The notes under the pieces: model-generated | The model's database searches: none | Told to the model about the DNA's origin: nothing | The model's input: only the letters and a program-made list of their open reading frames with translations | Translations under genes and position numbers: made by a program | Shown: positions 53,107 to 61,969 of the stretch, in pieces | Position numbering within the stretch: the stretch's first letter is position 1 | How the letters are laid out: each line of letters opens with the position of its first letter | DNA from: Achromobacter sp. Marseille-Q4962 | Lineage (GTDB): Bacteria > Pseudomonadota > Gammaproteobacteria > Burkholderiales > Burkholderiaceae_B | Length of the DNA stretch: 64,000 bases | Direction: 5' to 3' | Assembly (NCBI RefSeq): GCF_943737005.1 | Contig: NZ_CALSFU010000013.1 | Location: 62,001-126,000, forward strand

Positions 53107-55497
53107 GTGAGCAAGTTCGCCGTCAAACACGTCGCCGTACTCGGCGCGGGCGTCATGGGCGCGCAGATCGCCGCCCATCTGGCCAATGCCGGGGTGCCGG
53201 TCCTGCTGTACGACCTGGCCGCCGCCGAGGGCGACCGCAACGGCGCCGTCAGGAAGGCCATGGCCGGCCTGGCCAAGCTCGAACCCGCGCCCCTGGCCGG
53301 GGCGGCCCGGCTGGCCCTGATCACGCCCGCCAACTACGACGACGACCTGGAGCGCCTGCGCGGCTGCGACCTGGTCATCGAAGCCATCGCCGAGCGCATG
53401 GACTGGAAAACCGCGCTGTACGAACGCATCGCGCCGCACGTGGCCCCGGACGCCATCGTGGCCTCCAACACCTCGGGCCTGTCCATCGACGCCCTGGCCC
53501 ATGCCCTGCCCGAGAGCCTGCGCGAGCGGTTCTGCGGCATCCATTTCTTCAACCCGCCCCGCTACATGCGGCTGGTGGAAATCATCGCCGCCCCGCATAC
53601 CCGGCCTCCGGTGCTGGACGATCTCGAAACCTGGCTCACGACGCGCCTGGGCAAGGGCGTGATCCGCGCGCTGGACACGCCGAACTTCGTCGCCAACCGC
53701 ATCGGGGTCTTCTCCATCCTGGCGGCCATGCACCACACCGAGCGCCTGGGCCTGGGCTTCGACGAAGTGGACGCCCTCACGGGGCCGCGCATCGGCCGGC
53801 CCAAGAGCGCCACGTACCGCACCGCCGACGTGGTGGGGCTGGACACCCTGGCCCACGTGGTGGGCACCATGGAGCAGAACCTGCCCGACGACCCGTGGCA
53901 CCGGTATTTCCGCCTGCCCGGCTGGCTGTCGGCCCTGATCGCGCGCGGCGCGCTGGGCCAGAAGAGCGGCGCCGGCGTCTACCGCAAGGCGGGCCGCGAG
54001 ATCCAGGTGCTCGACCTCGCCGCGCAGGACTACCGCCCCAGCGCGGGCAAGCTGGCCGACGAGGTGGCCGCCCTGCTCAAGGAGCGCGACCCCGGCAAGC
54101 GGTTTGCCGCGCTGCGCGCCAGCGCCCATCCGCAGGCCCGGTTCCTCTGGAGTCTGTTCCGCGACATCTTCCACTATTGCGCGGCGCAGCTCGGCAGCGT
54201 GGCCGGCAACGCGCGCGACCTCGACCTGGCCATGCGCTGGGGCTTCGGCTGGTCGCAGGGCCCCTTCGAGACGTGGCAGGCCGCCGGCTGGCAGGCCATT
54301 GCCCAGGCCGTGGCCGAGGACATCGCCGCCGGCCGCGCCATGAGCGACACGCCGCTGCCCGCCTGGGCGACCGACCCGTCGCGCCAGGGCGTGCACACGC
54401 CCGAAGGCTCGTACTCGGCGCGCGACGGCAAGCTGCATCCGCGCTCCGCGCTGCCCGTGTACCGCCGCCAGCTCTACCCCGAGCGGGTCTATGGCGAAGC
54501 CCCCGACTCCCGCGGCGAAACCCTGTGGCAGAACGAGGGCGTGCGGCTGTGGCGGCTGCCCGAGGCCGACCCGGGCATCGCCATCCTGTCGCTCACCTCC
54601 AAGATGCACACCATCGGCGGCGAGGTGCTCGACGGCATCCAGCGCGCCATCGCGCTGGCCGAGCGCGACTTCGACGGGCTGGTCATCTGGCACGAGGCGC
54701 CCTTCGCCGTGGGCGCCAACCTGGAGCAGGTGTCGCAGGCCTGCGCCGCCGGCCAGTGGGACATGCTGGAAGCCATGGTCGAAAAATTCCAGCGCACCTC
54801 GCTGGCCTTCAAGTACGCGCAGATTCCCACCGTGGCCGCCGTGCAGGGCATGGCGCTGGGCGGGGGCTGCGAATTCCTGATGCACGCCTCGCACCGCGTG
54901 CTGGCGCTCGAAAGCTACATCGGGCTGGTGGAGGCCGGCGTGGGCCTGATCCCGGCCGGCGGCGGCAGCAAGGAGTTCGCCGCCCGCGCCGCCGCGCTGG
55001 CGGCCCGCACGGCCACGCCGGCCGAGGTGTTTCCCTACCTGCAGCCGGTGTTCCAGACCATCGCCATGGCGCAAGTGGCCAAGAGCGCGCTGGAAGCGGT
55101 GCAGGCCGGCTTCGCGCGCGAACACGACATCGTGCTGTTCCACCCCGACGAGCTGCTGCACGTGGCGCTCGCGCAGGCCCGCGCCGCCGCCGATGCCGGC
55201 CATGCGCCGGCGCCGCCGCTGACCGGCGTGCCGGTGGCCGGCCGCGCCGGCATCGCCAACTTCGAGATGATGCTGGTGAACATGCGCGAAGGCGGCATGA
55301 TCAGCGCTCACGACTACCGCGTGGCCCGCAGCGCCGCCGTGGCGCTGTGCGGCGGCGAGGTCGACGCCGGCACGCGGGTGGACGAGGAATGGCTGCTGGC
55401 GGTGGAGCGCCGCGAGTTCATGGCGCTGCTGCGCACGCCCGAAACGCAGGCACGCATCCGCCACACCCTGGATACCGGCAAGCCGCTGCGGAACTGA
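53107..55497 (+). CDS. 3-Hydroxyacyl-CoA dehydrogenase with C-terminal enoyl-CoA hydratase domain
   Basis: A 796-residue enzyme with reverse domain order to the other hydratase/dehydrogenase here. The N-terminus is the NAD-binding dehydrogenase (VAVLGAGVMGAQIAAHLANAG, SNTSGLSIDAL, GIHFFNPPRYMRLVE), followed by dehydrogenase C-terminal domains; from about residue 480 a crotonase domain (QGMALGGGCEFLMHASHRVL, VEAGVGLIPAGGGSKEF) keeps both glutamate positions. This layout is common in proteobacterial fatty-acid degradation proteins paired with a thiolase. It starts at GTG with AGGAGAC upstream. The C-terminus (RIRHTLDTGKPLRN) matches the family end. Confidence 0.93.
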   Translation: MSKFAVKHVAVLGAGVMGAQIAAHLANAGVPVLLYDLAAAEGDRNGAVRKAMAGLAKLEPAPLAGAARLALITPANYDDDLERLRGCDLVIEAIAERMDWKTALYERIAPHVAPDAIVASNTSGLSIDALAHALPESLRERFCGIHFFNPPRYMRLVEIIAAPHTRPPVLDDLETWLTTRLGKGVIRALDTPNFVANRIGVFSILAAMHHTERLGLGFDEVDALTGPRIGRPKSATYRTADVVGLDTLAHVVGTMEQNLPDDPWHRYFRLPGWLSALIARGALGQKSGAGVYRKAGREIQVLDLAAQDYRPSAGKLADEVAALLKERDPGKRFAALRASAHPQARFLWSLFRDIFHYCAAQLGSVAGNARDLDLAMRWGFGWSQGPFETWQAAGWQAIAQAVAEDIAAGRAMSDTPLPAWATDPSRQGVHTPEGSYSARDGKLHPRSALPVYRRQLYPERVYGEAPDSRGETLWQNEGVRLWRLPEADPGIAILSLTSKMHTIGGEVLDGIQRAIALAERDFDGLVIWHEAPFAVGANLEQVSQACAAGQWDMLEAMVEKFQRTSLAFKYAQIPTVAAVQGMALGGGCEFLMHASHRVLALESYIGLVEAGVGLIPAGGGSKEFAARAAALAARTATPAEVFPYLQPVFQTIAMAQVAKSALEAVQAGFAREHDIVLFHPDELLHVALAQARAAADAGHAPAPPLTGVPVAGRAGIANFEMMLVNMREGGMISAHDYRVARSAAVALCGGEVDAGTRVDEEWLLAVERREFMALLRTPETQARIRHTLDTGKPLRN

Positions 55498-55534
55498 CAC
55501 CGTCCCGCGGCCCCATGGACGCATGAGGAATGAT

Positions 55535-56731
55535 ATGAACACGCAGATTCAAGACGCCTACATCGTCGCCGCCACGCGCCTGTCGGTCGGCAAGCGCAAC
55601 GGCGCCTATGCCCACACCCGGCCGGACGACATGCTGGCGGCCGCCCTGCGCGGCGCGCTGGCCCAGGCGCCCGGCCTGGACGCGGCCCGCATCGACGACG
55701 TGATCACCGGCTGCGCCATGCCCGAGGCCGAACAGGGCATGAATGTCTCCCGCATCGGCCTGCTGCTGGCCGGCCTGCCGCAAAGCGTGGCGGGCGTGAC
55801 CGTGAACCGCTTTTGCGCCTCCGGGCTGCAGGCGGTGGCCGACGCGGCCGCGCGCATCCGCATGGGCGAGGCCGACATCATGATCGGCGCGGGCGCCGAA
55901 TCCATGAGCGCCATGCCGCAGATCATGGGCAACAAGGTCGCCATGAACCCCGCCATCTTCGAGCACGAGGAAAACCTCGGCATGGCGTTCGGCATGGGCC
56001 TGACGGGCGAAAAAGTCGCCGAGCGCTGGAACGTATCGCGCGAGGACCAGGACGCCTTCGCGCTGGCCTCGCACCAGAAAGCCTGCGCCGCCATCGCCGC
56101 GGGGCATTTCAAGGCCGAGATCACGCCCTATGAAACGCTGCGCCGCCAGCCCGGGCCCGGCGGCGCCGTCGCCGAAACGCGGCGACTGGTCGAGGTGGAC
56201 GAAGGCCCGCGGCCGGACAGCACGGCCGAGGCCCTGGCCAGACTCAAGCCCGTGTTCGCCGCCCGGGGCAGCGTCACGGCGGGCAACAGCTCGCAGATGT
56301 CCGACGGCGCGGCCGCCGTCATCCTCGCCTCGGAGCGGGCGGTCAAGGAGTTCGGGCTCGCGCCGCTGGCGCGCTTCCTGGGCTATGCGGTGGCGGGCGT
56401 GCCGCCCGAGGTCATGGGCATCGGCCCCGTGGCGGCCATTCCGAAGGTGCTGCGGCGCGCGGGCATCGCGCAGGACGCGCTGGACTGGATCGAGCTCAAC
56501 GAGGCGTTCGCCGCGCAATCGCTGGCGGTGATCCGCGAACTCGGCCTGGATCCCGCCAGGATCAACCCGCTGGGCGGCGCCATCGCCCTGGGCCACCCGC
56601 TGGGCGCCACGGGCGCGATCCGGACCGCCACGCTGGTGCACGGCCTGCGGCGCACCGGCGGCAAGTACGGCATGGTCACCATGTGCATCGGCACCGGCAT
56701 GGGCGCCGCCGGACTGTTCGAGGCGCTGTGA
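55535..56731 (+). CDS. Acetyl-CoA acyltransferase (thiolase, FadA-like)
   Basis: A 398-residue thiolase that partners the preceding dehydrogenase. Active-site Cys in VNRFCASGLQAV, NEAFAAQSLAV, catalytic His in GGAIALGHPLGATGA, and MCIGTGMGAAGLFE with the second Cys. Two ATGs are near; I chose 55535 because GAGGAATG precedes it. The stop overlaps the following GTG start (GTGA). The pair dehydrogenase plus thiolase duplicates the set at 48376-51632, perhaps with a different chain-length range. Confidence 0.94.
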   Translation: MNTQIQDAYIVAATRLSVGKRNGAYAHTRPDDMLAAALRGALAQAPGLDAARIDDVITGCAMPEAEQGMNVSRIGLLLAGLPQSVAGVTVNRFCASGLQAVADAAARIRMGEADIMIGAGAESMSAMPQIMGNKVAMNPAIFEHEENLGMAFGMGLTGEKVAERWNVSREDQDAFALASHQKACAAIAAGHFKAEITPYETLRRQPGPGGAVAETRRLVEVDEGPRPDSTAEALARLKPVFAARGSVTAGNSSQMSDGAAAVILASERAVKEFGLAPLARFLGYAVAGVPPEVMGIGPVAAIPKVLRRAGIAQDALDWIELNEAFAAQSLAVIRELGLDPARINPLGGAIALGHPLGATGAIRTATLVHGLRRTGGKYGMVTMCIGTGMGAAGLFEAL

Positions 56732-57273
56732 AACCGCACTGGCTCACGCGCGTTCCGCCGGCGTGGCGCGCGCGCCTGATGCGGGTGGGGTTCAACCTGC
56801 ATCCGGCGTTCCGCGCCACCGGCGGACGGGTGCAGTACGTGTCGCCCGACTTCCTGCACGTGCGGATCAAGCTGCCCCTGCTGCGGCGCACGCGCAACAT
56901 CGTGGGCTCGATGTACGGCGGCTCGCTCTTCGCGGTGACCGACGGCGCGCACCCGACCATGCTGATGGCCGCGCTGGGCCCGGATCACATCGTCTGGGAC
57001 AAGGCCGCGTCCATCCGCTTCCGCAAGCCCGCCTACACCACGCTGTATGCCGATTTCCGGATCGAGCCCGGCGAAATCGCAGAAATCCGCCGCATTCTGG
57101 CGCGCGATCACGAAACCACCCGCAACTACACGGTGGAACTGAAGGACAAGGACGGCGTGGTGTACGCCGTCGTCGAACGCACCATCTACATCGCCGACAA
57201 GGCTCATTACAAGCGCAAGACCCAAGGAGGAGACTCATGCCAGTCTATTTCGGACGAAGGCTCGCGGCGCTGA
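56728..57273 (+). CDS. DUF4442/YiiD-type hotdog-fold putative acyl-CoA thioesterase
   Basis: A 181-residue hotdog-fold protein of the DUF4442 group, predicted to hydrolyse acyl-CoAs. YVSPDFLHVRIKLPL, NIVGSMYGGSLFAVTDGAHP (the NxxGxxxGG substrate turn) and AASIRFRKPAYTTLYADF match. Starts at GTG overlapping the thiolase stop by four bases, so coupled translation is likely. The 3' end overlaps the next gene by 37 bp, unusually long for this compact region. Releasing free CoA from stalled intermediates would fit the operon, but the substrate is unknown. Confidence 0.82.
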   Translation: MKPHWLTRVPPAWRARLMRVGFNLHPAFRATGGRVQYVSPDFLHVRIKLPLLRRTRNIVGSMYGGSLFAVTDGAHPTMLMAALGPDHIVWDKAASIRFRKPAYTTLYADFRIEPGEIAEIRRILARDHETTRNYTVELKDKDGVVYAVVERTIYIADKAHYKRKTQGGDSCQSISDEGSRR

Positions 57274-57821
57274 CCCTGCTGCTGTCCGCCGCGCTCGCCG
57301 CTCCCGCCTGCGCCGCGGCGGAGGTCGCGGGCGTGGCCGTTGCGCCTGAGGTGCAGGCGCAGGGCCAGACCCTGGCGCTGGTCGGCGCGGGCCTGCGCAG
57401 CAAGTTCATCGTCAAGGTCTACGTGGCGGCCCTCTATGCCGCCCGGCCCGGCCGCGACGCGCGGGCCCTGATCGAGAGCCCGGCGCCGCGCCGCCTGCGC
57501 CTGCAACTGCTGCGCGACGTCGATGCCGCCACGCTGGACGAGGCGCTGCAGGAGGGCCTGCGCGACAACACCGCCGCAAACGAACTGGCCGCGATGCAGC
57601 CCTCCGCCCGGCGCCTGACCGGCCTGCTGACGGCCCTGGGAACGCTGCGCGAGGGCGACGTGATCGACCTGGACTTCGACGCGCGGGGCGTCGAGGCCGC
57701 CCATGGCGGCAAGCCGCTGGGCCGCATCGACGACCCCGCGTTCGCGCGCGCCCTGCTGCGCGTCTGGCTGGGCGACAAGCCCGCCCAGTCCTCCCTCAAA
57801 AAGGCCCTGCTCGGCGGCTAG
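57237..57821 (+). CDS. Chalcone isomerase-like periplasmic protein
   Basis: A 194-residue secreted protein: signal peptide residues 1-25 (ALTLLLSAALAAPACAAA), then a chalcone-isomerase-like domain (LALVGAGLRSKFIVKVYVAAL followed by YAARPGRDARALIE). Bacterial members lack the plant catalytic function and may bind fatty acids, as plant FAP proteins do, which would suit the surrounding fatty-acid genes. AAGGAGGAGAC precedes the ATG, a strong site, supporting this start despite the 37-bp overlap with the thioesterase gene. Confidence 0.82.
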   Translation: MPVYFGRRLAALTLLLSAALAAPACAAAEVAGVAVAPEVQAQGQTLALVGAGLRSKFIVKVYVAALYAARPGRDARALIESPAPRRLRLQLLRDVDAATLDEALQEGLRDNTAANELAAMQPSARRLTGLLTALGTLREGDVIDLDFDARGVEAAHGGKPLGRIDDPAFARALLRVWLGDKPAQSSLKKALLGG

Positions 57822-57850
57822 GGCCGGCCGACACTAGGAATCCGCGCCCC

Positions 57851-59533
57851 ATGGAAAGAATCTGGCTCAAGAGCTATCCGCCCGGCGTTCCCGGCGAGAT
57901 CGACCTGGACCCGGCCGCCACCCTGGTTTCGCTCGTGCGCGACAGCTGCGCGCGCTTCGCGGCGCGGCCGGCGTACCTCAGCATGGGCCGCACCCTGACC
58001 TATGCCGGGCTCGACGGGCTCACGCGCGATTTCGCGGCCTGGCTCAGGCAGCAGGGATTGCGCAAGGGCGACCGCGTGGCCCTCATGATGCCCAATCTGC
58101 TGCAGTATCCGGTCTGCCTGTTCGGCATATGGCGCGCCGGGTGCGTGGCGGTCAATTGCAATCCGCTCTACACCGCGCCCGAGCTGCATCACCAACTGGT
58201 CGATTCGGGCGCCCGCGTCATCGTGGCGGCCGAGAACTTCGCCGCCACGCTGCAAGCCGCCTTGCCCGGCACGGCGCTGGAGCGGGTGGTGCTCACCTCC
58301 ATCGGCGAGCTGCTGGGGCCCGTCAAGGGACGGCTGGTGGATTTCGCGGTGCGCCGTGTCAAGCGCATGGTGCCGCCCTTCCACCTGCCCGAAGCGGTGC
58401 GCCTGCGCACCGCGCTGCGCGCGGGCGCGGCCGCGCCTTTGCGCGAGCCCGAGCTTGCCCAGAGCGACCTGGCCTGCCTGCAATACACGGGCGGCACCAC
58501 CGGGGTTGCCAAGGCGGCCATGCTGTCGCACGGCAATCTCATGGCCAACGTGAGTCAGGCTCATGCCTGGGTGGCGCCCCTGGTCCGCGAAGGCGAGGAA
58601 TGCATCGTCACGGCGCTGCCGCTCTATCACATCTTCGCGTTGACGGCCAATTGCCTGACTTTCCTGAAAATCGGCGCCAGCAATCTGCTCATCGTCAACC
58701 CGCGCGACATCTCCGGCCTCATACGCGAAATGTCCAGGACGCCCTTCAGCGCGTTCACGGGCGTGAACACGCTCTTTAACGCGCTCCTCAACCATCCGCA
58801 GTTCGCCAGCCTGGACTTTTCGCGCATGCGCCTTTCGATGGGCGGCGGCATGGCCGTGCAGCGCGCCGTGGCCGAACGCTGGCGCGCCGTCACGGGGCGC
58901 TCGCTGGCGCAGGCTTACGGCCTCACCGAAACCTCGCCGGCGGTGACCATCAACCCGCTGGACGTGCAGACGTTCACGGGCTCCGTGGGGCTGCCCGTTC
59001 CTTCCACCGACCTGTCCGTCCGCGACGACGAAGGACGCGAGCTCGGCATCGGCGAATGCGGCGAAATCTGCGTGCGCGGGCCGCAGGTCACGCGCGGCTA
59101 CTGGAACCGCCCCGACGAAACCGCCCTCGTCATGCATCCCGACGGCTATCTGCGCACAGGCGACGTGGGCTATGTGGACGAGAACGGCTACGTCTTCCTG
59201 GTGGACCGCAAGAAAGACATGATCCTGGTGTCGGGCTTCAACGTGTACCCCAACGAGGTGGAAGATGCCGCCGCACTGCATCCCGGCGTGCTCGAGGTGG
59301 CGGCCGTGGGCGTGCCCGACGAGCGCTCCGGCGAGGCGGTCAAGCTCTATGTGATCCGCCGCGACCCGGCGCTGGACGCGGAAACGCTGATCGCCCACTG
59401 CCGCACCCAGCTCACCGGCTACAAGGTGCCCAAGTACGTCGAGTTCCGCGACGCGCTGCCGCGCTCCAGCATCGGCAAGATCCTGCGCCGCGAGCTCAAG
59501 CCCGAAGCCGCCGGGTCGGCCGCCCGACCCTGA
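57851..59533 (+). CDS. fadD: Long-chain fatty acid-CoA ligase
   Basis: A 560-residue adenylate-forming enzyme that activates fatty acids to acyl-CoA. The P-loop-like YTGGTTGVAKAAMLSHGNL lies near residue 212, AYGLTETSPAV near 356, YLRTGDVGYVDENGYVFLVD then RKKDMILVSGFNVYPNEVE near 435-465, and the C-terminal catalytic lysine is in SSIGKILRREL. Length equals E. coli FadD (561). It follows the chalcone-isomerase-like gene by 29 bp and is the last of the beta-oxidation gene set. A T8 run with a weak stem lies 160 bp downstream. Confidence 0.95.
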   Translation: MERIWLKSYPPGVPGEIDLDPAATLVSLVRDSCARFAARPAYLSMGRTLTYAGLDGLTRDFAAWLRQQGLRKGDRVALMMPNLLQYPVCLFGIWRAGCVAVNCNPLYTAPELHHQLVDSGARVIVAAENFAATLQAALPGTALERVVLTSIGELLGPVKGRLVDFAVRRVKRMVPPFHLPEAVRLRTALRAGAAAPLREPELAQSDLACLQYTGGTTGVAKAAMLSHGNLMANVSQAHAWVAPLVREGEECIVTALPLYHIFALTANCLTFLKIGASNLLIVNPRDISGLIREMSRTPFSAFTGVNTLFNALLNHPQFASLDFSRMRLSMGGGMAVQRAVAERWRAVTGRSLAQAYGLTETSPAVTINPLDVQTFTGSVGLPVPSTDLSVRDDEGRELGIGECGEICVRGPQVTRGYWNRPDETALVMHPDGYLRTGDVGYVDENGYVFLVDRKKDMILVSGFNVYPNEVEDAAALHPGVLEVAAVGVPDERSGEAVKLYVIRRDPALDAETLIAHCRTQLTGYKVPKYVEFRDALPRSSIGKILRRELKPEAAGSAARP

Positions 59534-59819
59534 TCGCCGGGGCCCCGGCAGCGTCCGACGCGCCGCGCCGTCCCGCGGCCGGGCGCTGTCGCATCCGCCC
59601 GACAGTGGGGCGCGCGCCAGCACCCGGCCGCGGGACGGCGCAAGCCCTTGAAAGACAATCGCTTTCATCCCCCGGACCAGGCGGACCGGCGGTTTTTTTT
59701 ACATCTGCTTGCCCGGCCGGAACGCCGCAATGATTCCTTCTACGGTTGAGACTCATTACGATTGCCATTCGCAATAATTTCAGATTATTCCGAAGGCAAC
59801 ACCGCTTCTGGAGCTCCCC
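59534..59819. other. Intergenic region upstream of the siderophore receptor
   Basis: 286 bp. The fadD side has a GC-rich self-complementary stretch (GCCGGGGCCCCGGC) and a T8 run (59693-59700) after a weak CCGG stem, possibly a terminator. The right side is AT-rich, with the candidate Fur site (59747-59761) and a perfect ATTGC-N5-GCAAT inverted repeat (59761-59775). Confidence 0.55.
59747..59761. promoter_or_regulatory. Candidate Fur box
   Basis: TGAGACTCATTACGA matches 11 of 15 positions of the 7-1-7 Fur core TGATAATNATTATCA, 59 bp before the TonB-dependent receptor start. It overlaps by one base the ATTGCCATTCGCAAT inverted repeat. Iron-dependent repression of the receptor is inferred. Confidence 0.5.
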
Positions 59820-61922
59820 ATGCCGTTTTCCTCCCATCCCTCCCCGCGCGGGCTGCAATGGGCCGCGCTGGCCGCCTGCCTGGCCGCCGCGCCCTTGCGG
59901 GCGCAGACCGCCGCCGACGCGACCACCGTGCTGCCCGCCGTGCAGGTGACCGCCACGGGCGAAACCGCCACCGGCCCGGTGCAAGGCTATTCCGCCTCGC
60001 GCAGCGCCGCCGGCACCAAGACCGACACGTCCCTGGCGGAAACCCCGCAGGCCATTACCGTCATTCCCCTGGACCAGATCGTCGACCAGGGCGCGCAGAA
60101 CGTGCAGGACACCATGAACTACGCGGCGGGCGTGCGCCCCAATGCGTATGGCGTGGACAACCGCGGCGACTATGTGCGGGTGCGCGGCACCGAGCCGGTG
60201 CAGTACCTGGACGGCCTGCGCCAGTACATCGGCAGCAACAATCCGCGCACCGAGGTGTACGGCCTGGAGCGCGTGGAGATCCTGCGCGGGCCGGCCTCGA
60301 TGCTCTACGGCCAGGGCAGCACCGGCGGCGTGGTGAACCTGGTCAGCAAGCGCCCCCAGCCCGAGGCCATGCGCGAAGTCGGCGTCAGCGTGGGCAATTA
60401 CGACCGGCGCGAGATCCGCGCCGACCTGACCGGCCCGCTGACCGAGGACGGGCAGTGGCTCTACCGCATCGTGGCGCTGGGCCGCGACAGCGGCACGCAG
60501 ATGCAGCATACCGACGACGACCGCCTGTACGTCGCCCCTTCCCTCACCTGGCGGCCCAGCGCGGCCACCTCGCTCACACTGCAGGCCAGCTGGCAGAAAG
60601 ACCGGCTGGACTCCACCCAGGGATTCCTGCCCTGGGACGGCACCGTGCAGGAAAACGTGAACGGCCGCATTCCGACCCGCCGCTTCACCAGCGAGCCCGG
60701 CTTCGACAAATACGACACCGAGCAATTCAACGTAGGCTGGCTCTTCGAGCACAAGTTCAACGACAACTGGACCTTCCGCCAGAACTTCCGCAATAGCGTC
60801 AGCCGGGTCGATTACGAAAGCATGTACCCGAACGTGTACGGCGCGGCCCGCGGCAACCCGTATATCGACGCGGCGCAGCAGACCGTGGACCGCTACTTCT
60901 ACATCAACAGGCCGCACATGCGCACACTGCTGGCCGACCAGAACGTGGAAGGCCGGGTGCGCTGGGGCGCCACCGAGCACACGGTGCTGGTGGGCCTGGA
61001 TTACTCCCGCTTCCGGCAGACCAGCCAGAGCGCGAGCGGCCTGGGCACGCCGCTCAATCTCTACCACCCGGTCTACGGCAACCTGCCCGATTACGCGCTG
61101 TCGGACGCGCCCAAGCAGAAACAGCAGCAGATCGGCTTCTACGCCCAGGACCAGATCCGTTTCGGCCGCAACTGGATCGTGGTGGCGGGCATTCGCCGCG
61201 ACCGCGCCGACAGCACCACCGAAGGAGAAAACCGCGAAACCGACTTCGCCACCACCAAGCGGTTCGGGATCATGTATGCGGCCGACAACGGCTGGTCGCC
61301 CTACCTGAGCTACAGCGAATCGTTCACGCCGATCGCGGGCGCGGACTTCTACAACCAGCACTGGAAGCCCATGCGCGGCAAGCAGTACGAGGCCGGCATC
61401 AAATACATGCCCGCCGACGGCGCGCTGTCGTTCACCGCGGCCGCCTATGACCTGCGCGAAAAGAACCGCCAGACCAACGACCCCGACAACCCCCAGAACC
61501 AGGTCCAGACCGGCAAGACCCGCACGCGCGGCGTGGAACTGGAACTGCGCGGCCGCGTCACCAAGTCGGTGGACGTGATCGCAAACTACATCTACACCGA
61601 TATCGACCCGCAACTGGAAAGCCTGCCGCGCCACATGGCATCGGTATGGAGCAAGTACCGCTTCAACGTGGCCGGCATGGAAGGCTTCGCCGTGGGCGCG
61701 GGCGTGCGCTGGCTGTCGGCCTTCCGCGACGGCGGCGCACCGGAAACGCCCTCGGTCACGCTGTTCGACGCCATGGTCAGCTACGACCACGGCCGGTGGC
61801 GCTATGCGCTCAACGTGAACAACATTGCCGACCGCAGCTACGAAACCGTCTGCCTCGACCGGGGCGACTGCTTCTACGGCGCGCGCCGCACGGTGATGCT
61901 GAGCGGCGCCTATCGGTTCTAG
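59820..61922 (+). CDS. TonB-dependent siderophore receptor (FhuA/FpvA-like)
   Basis: A 700-residue outer-membrane receptor. Signal peptide residues 1-30; TonB-box-like TVLPAVQVTA; plug domain with LAETPQAITVIPLDQI, YVRVRGTEPVQYLDGL, and VEILRGPASMLYGQGSTGGV (the conserved R-G-P..YG..PGG-type site); 22-strand barrel ending GAYRF, the terminal-Phe insertion signal. Sequence pattern suits ferric hydroxamate/catecholate siderophore receptors; ligand unknown. No FecR/sigma pair adjoins it, and a candidate Fur box lies upstream, so simple iron repression is likely. Confidence 0.94.
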   Translation: MPFSSHPSPRGLQWAALAACLAAAPLRAQTAADATTVLPAVQVTATGETATGPVQGYSASRSAAGTKTDTSLAETPQAITVIPLDQIVDQGAQNVQDTMNYAAGVRPNAYGVDNRGDYVRVRGTEPVQYLDGLRQYIGSNNPRTEVYGLERVEILRGPASMLYGQGSTGGVVNLVSKRPQPEAMREVGVSVGNYDRREIRADLTGPLTEDGQWLYRIVALGRDSGTQMQHTDDDRLYVAPSLTWRPSAATSLTLQASWQKDRLDSTQGFLPWDGTVQENVNGRIPTRRFTSEPGFDKYDTEQFNVGWLFEHKFNDNWTFRQNFRNSVSRVDYESMYPNVYGAARGNPYIDAAQQTVDRYFYINRPHMRTLLADQNVEGRVRWGATEHTVLVGLDYSRFRQTSQSASGLGTPLNLYHPVYGNLPDYALSDAPKQKQQQIGFYAQDQIRFGRNWIVVAGIRRDRADSTTEGENRETDFATTKRFGIMYAADNGWSPYLSYSESFTPIAGADFYNQHWKPMRGKQYEAGIKYMPADGALSFTAAAYDLREKNRQTNDPDNPQNQVQTGKTRTRGVELELRGRVTKSVDVIANYIYTDIDPQLESLPRHMASVWSKYRFNVAGMEGFAVGAGVRWLSAFRDGGAPETPSVTLFDAMVSYDHGRWRYALNVNNIADRSYETVCLDRGDCFYGARRTVMLSGAYRF

Positions 61923-61936
61923 GCGCGCCATCTTCC

Positions 61937-61966
61937 GGGCCGGAACGCCGCGCGGCGTCCCGGCCC
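61937..61966. terminator. Bidirectional stem-loop between convergent genes
   Basis: GGGCCGGAACGCCGC (61937-61951) and GCGGCGTCCCGGCCC (61952-61966) pair along 15 bp with one mismatch, in the 47-bp gap between the receptor and the sulfatase-family gene. No T-run, but its position suggests a shared terminator. Confidence 0.7.
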
Positions 61967-61969
61967 CGC

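Noticed and set aside
59537-59550. Palindrome GCCGGGGCCCCGGC after fadD as terminator
   Set aside because: No T-run follows and the self-complementary stretch leaves no sensible loop; kept only as a note in the intergenic entry.
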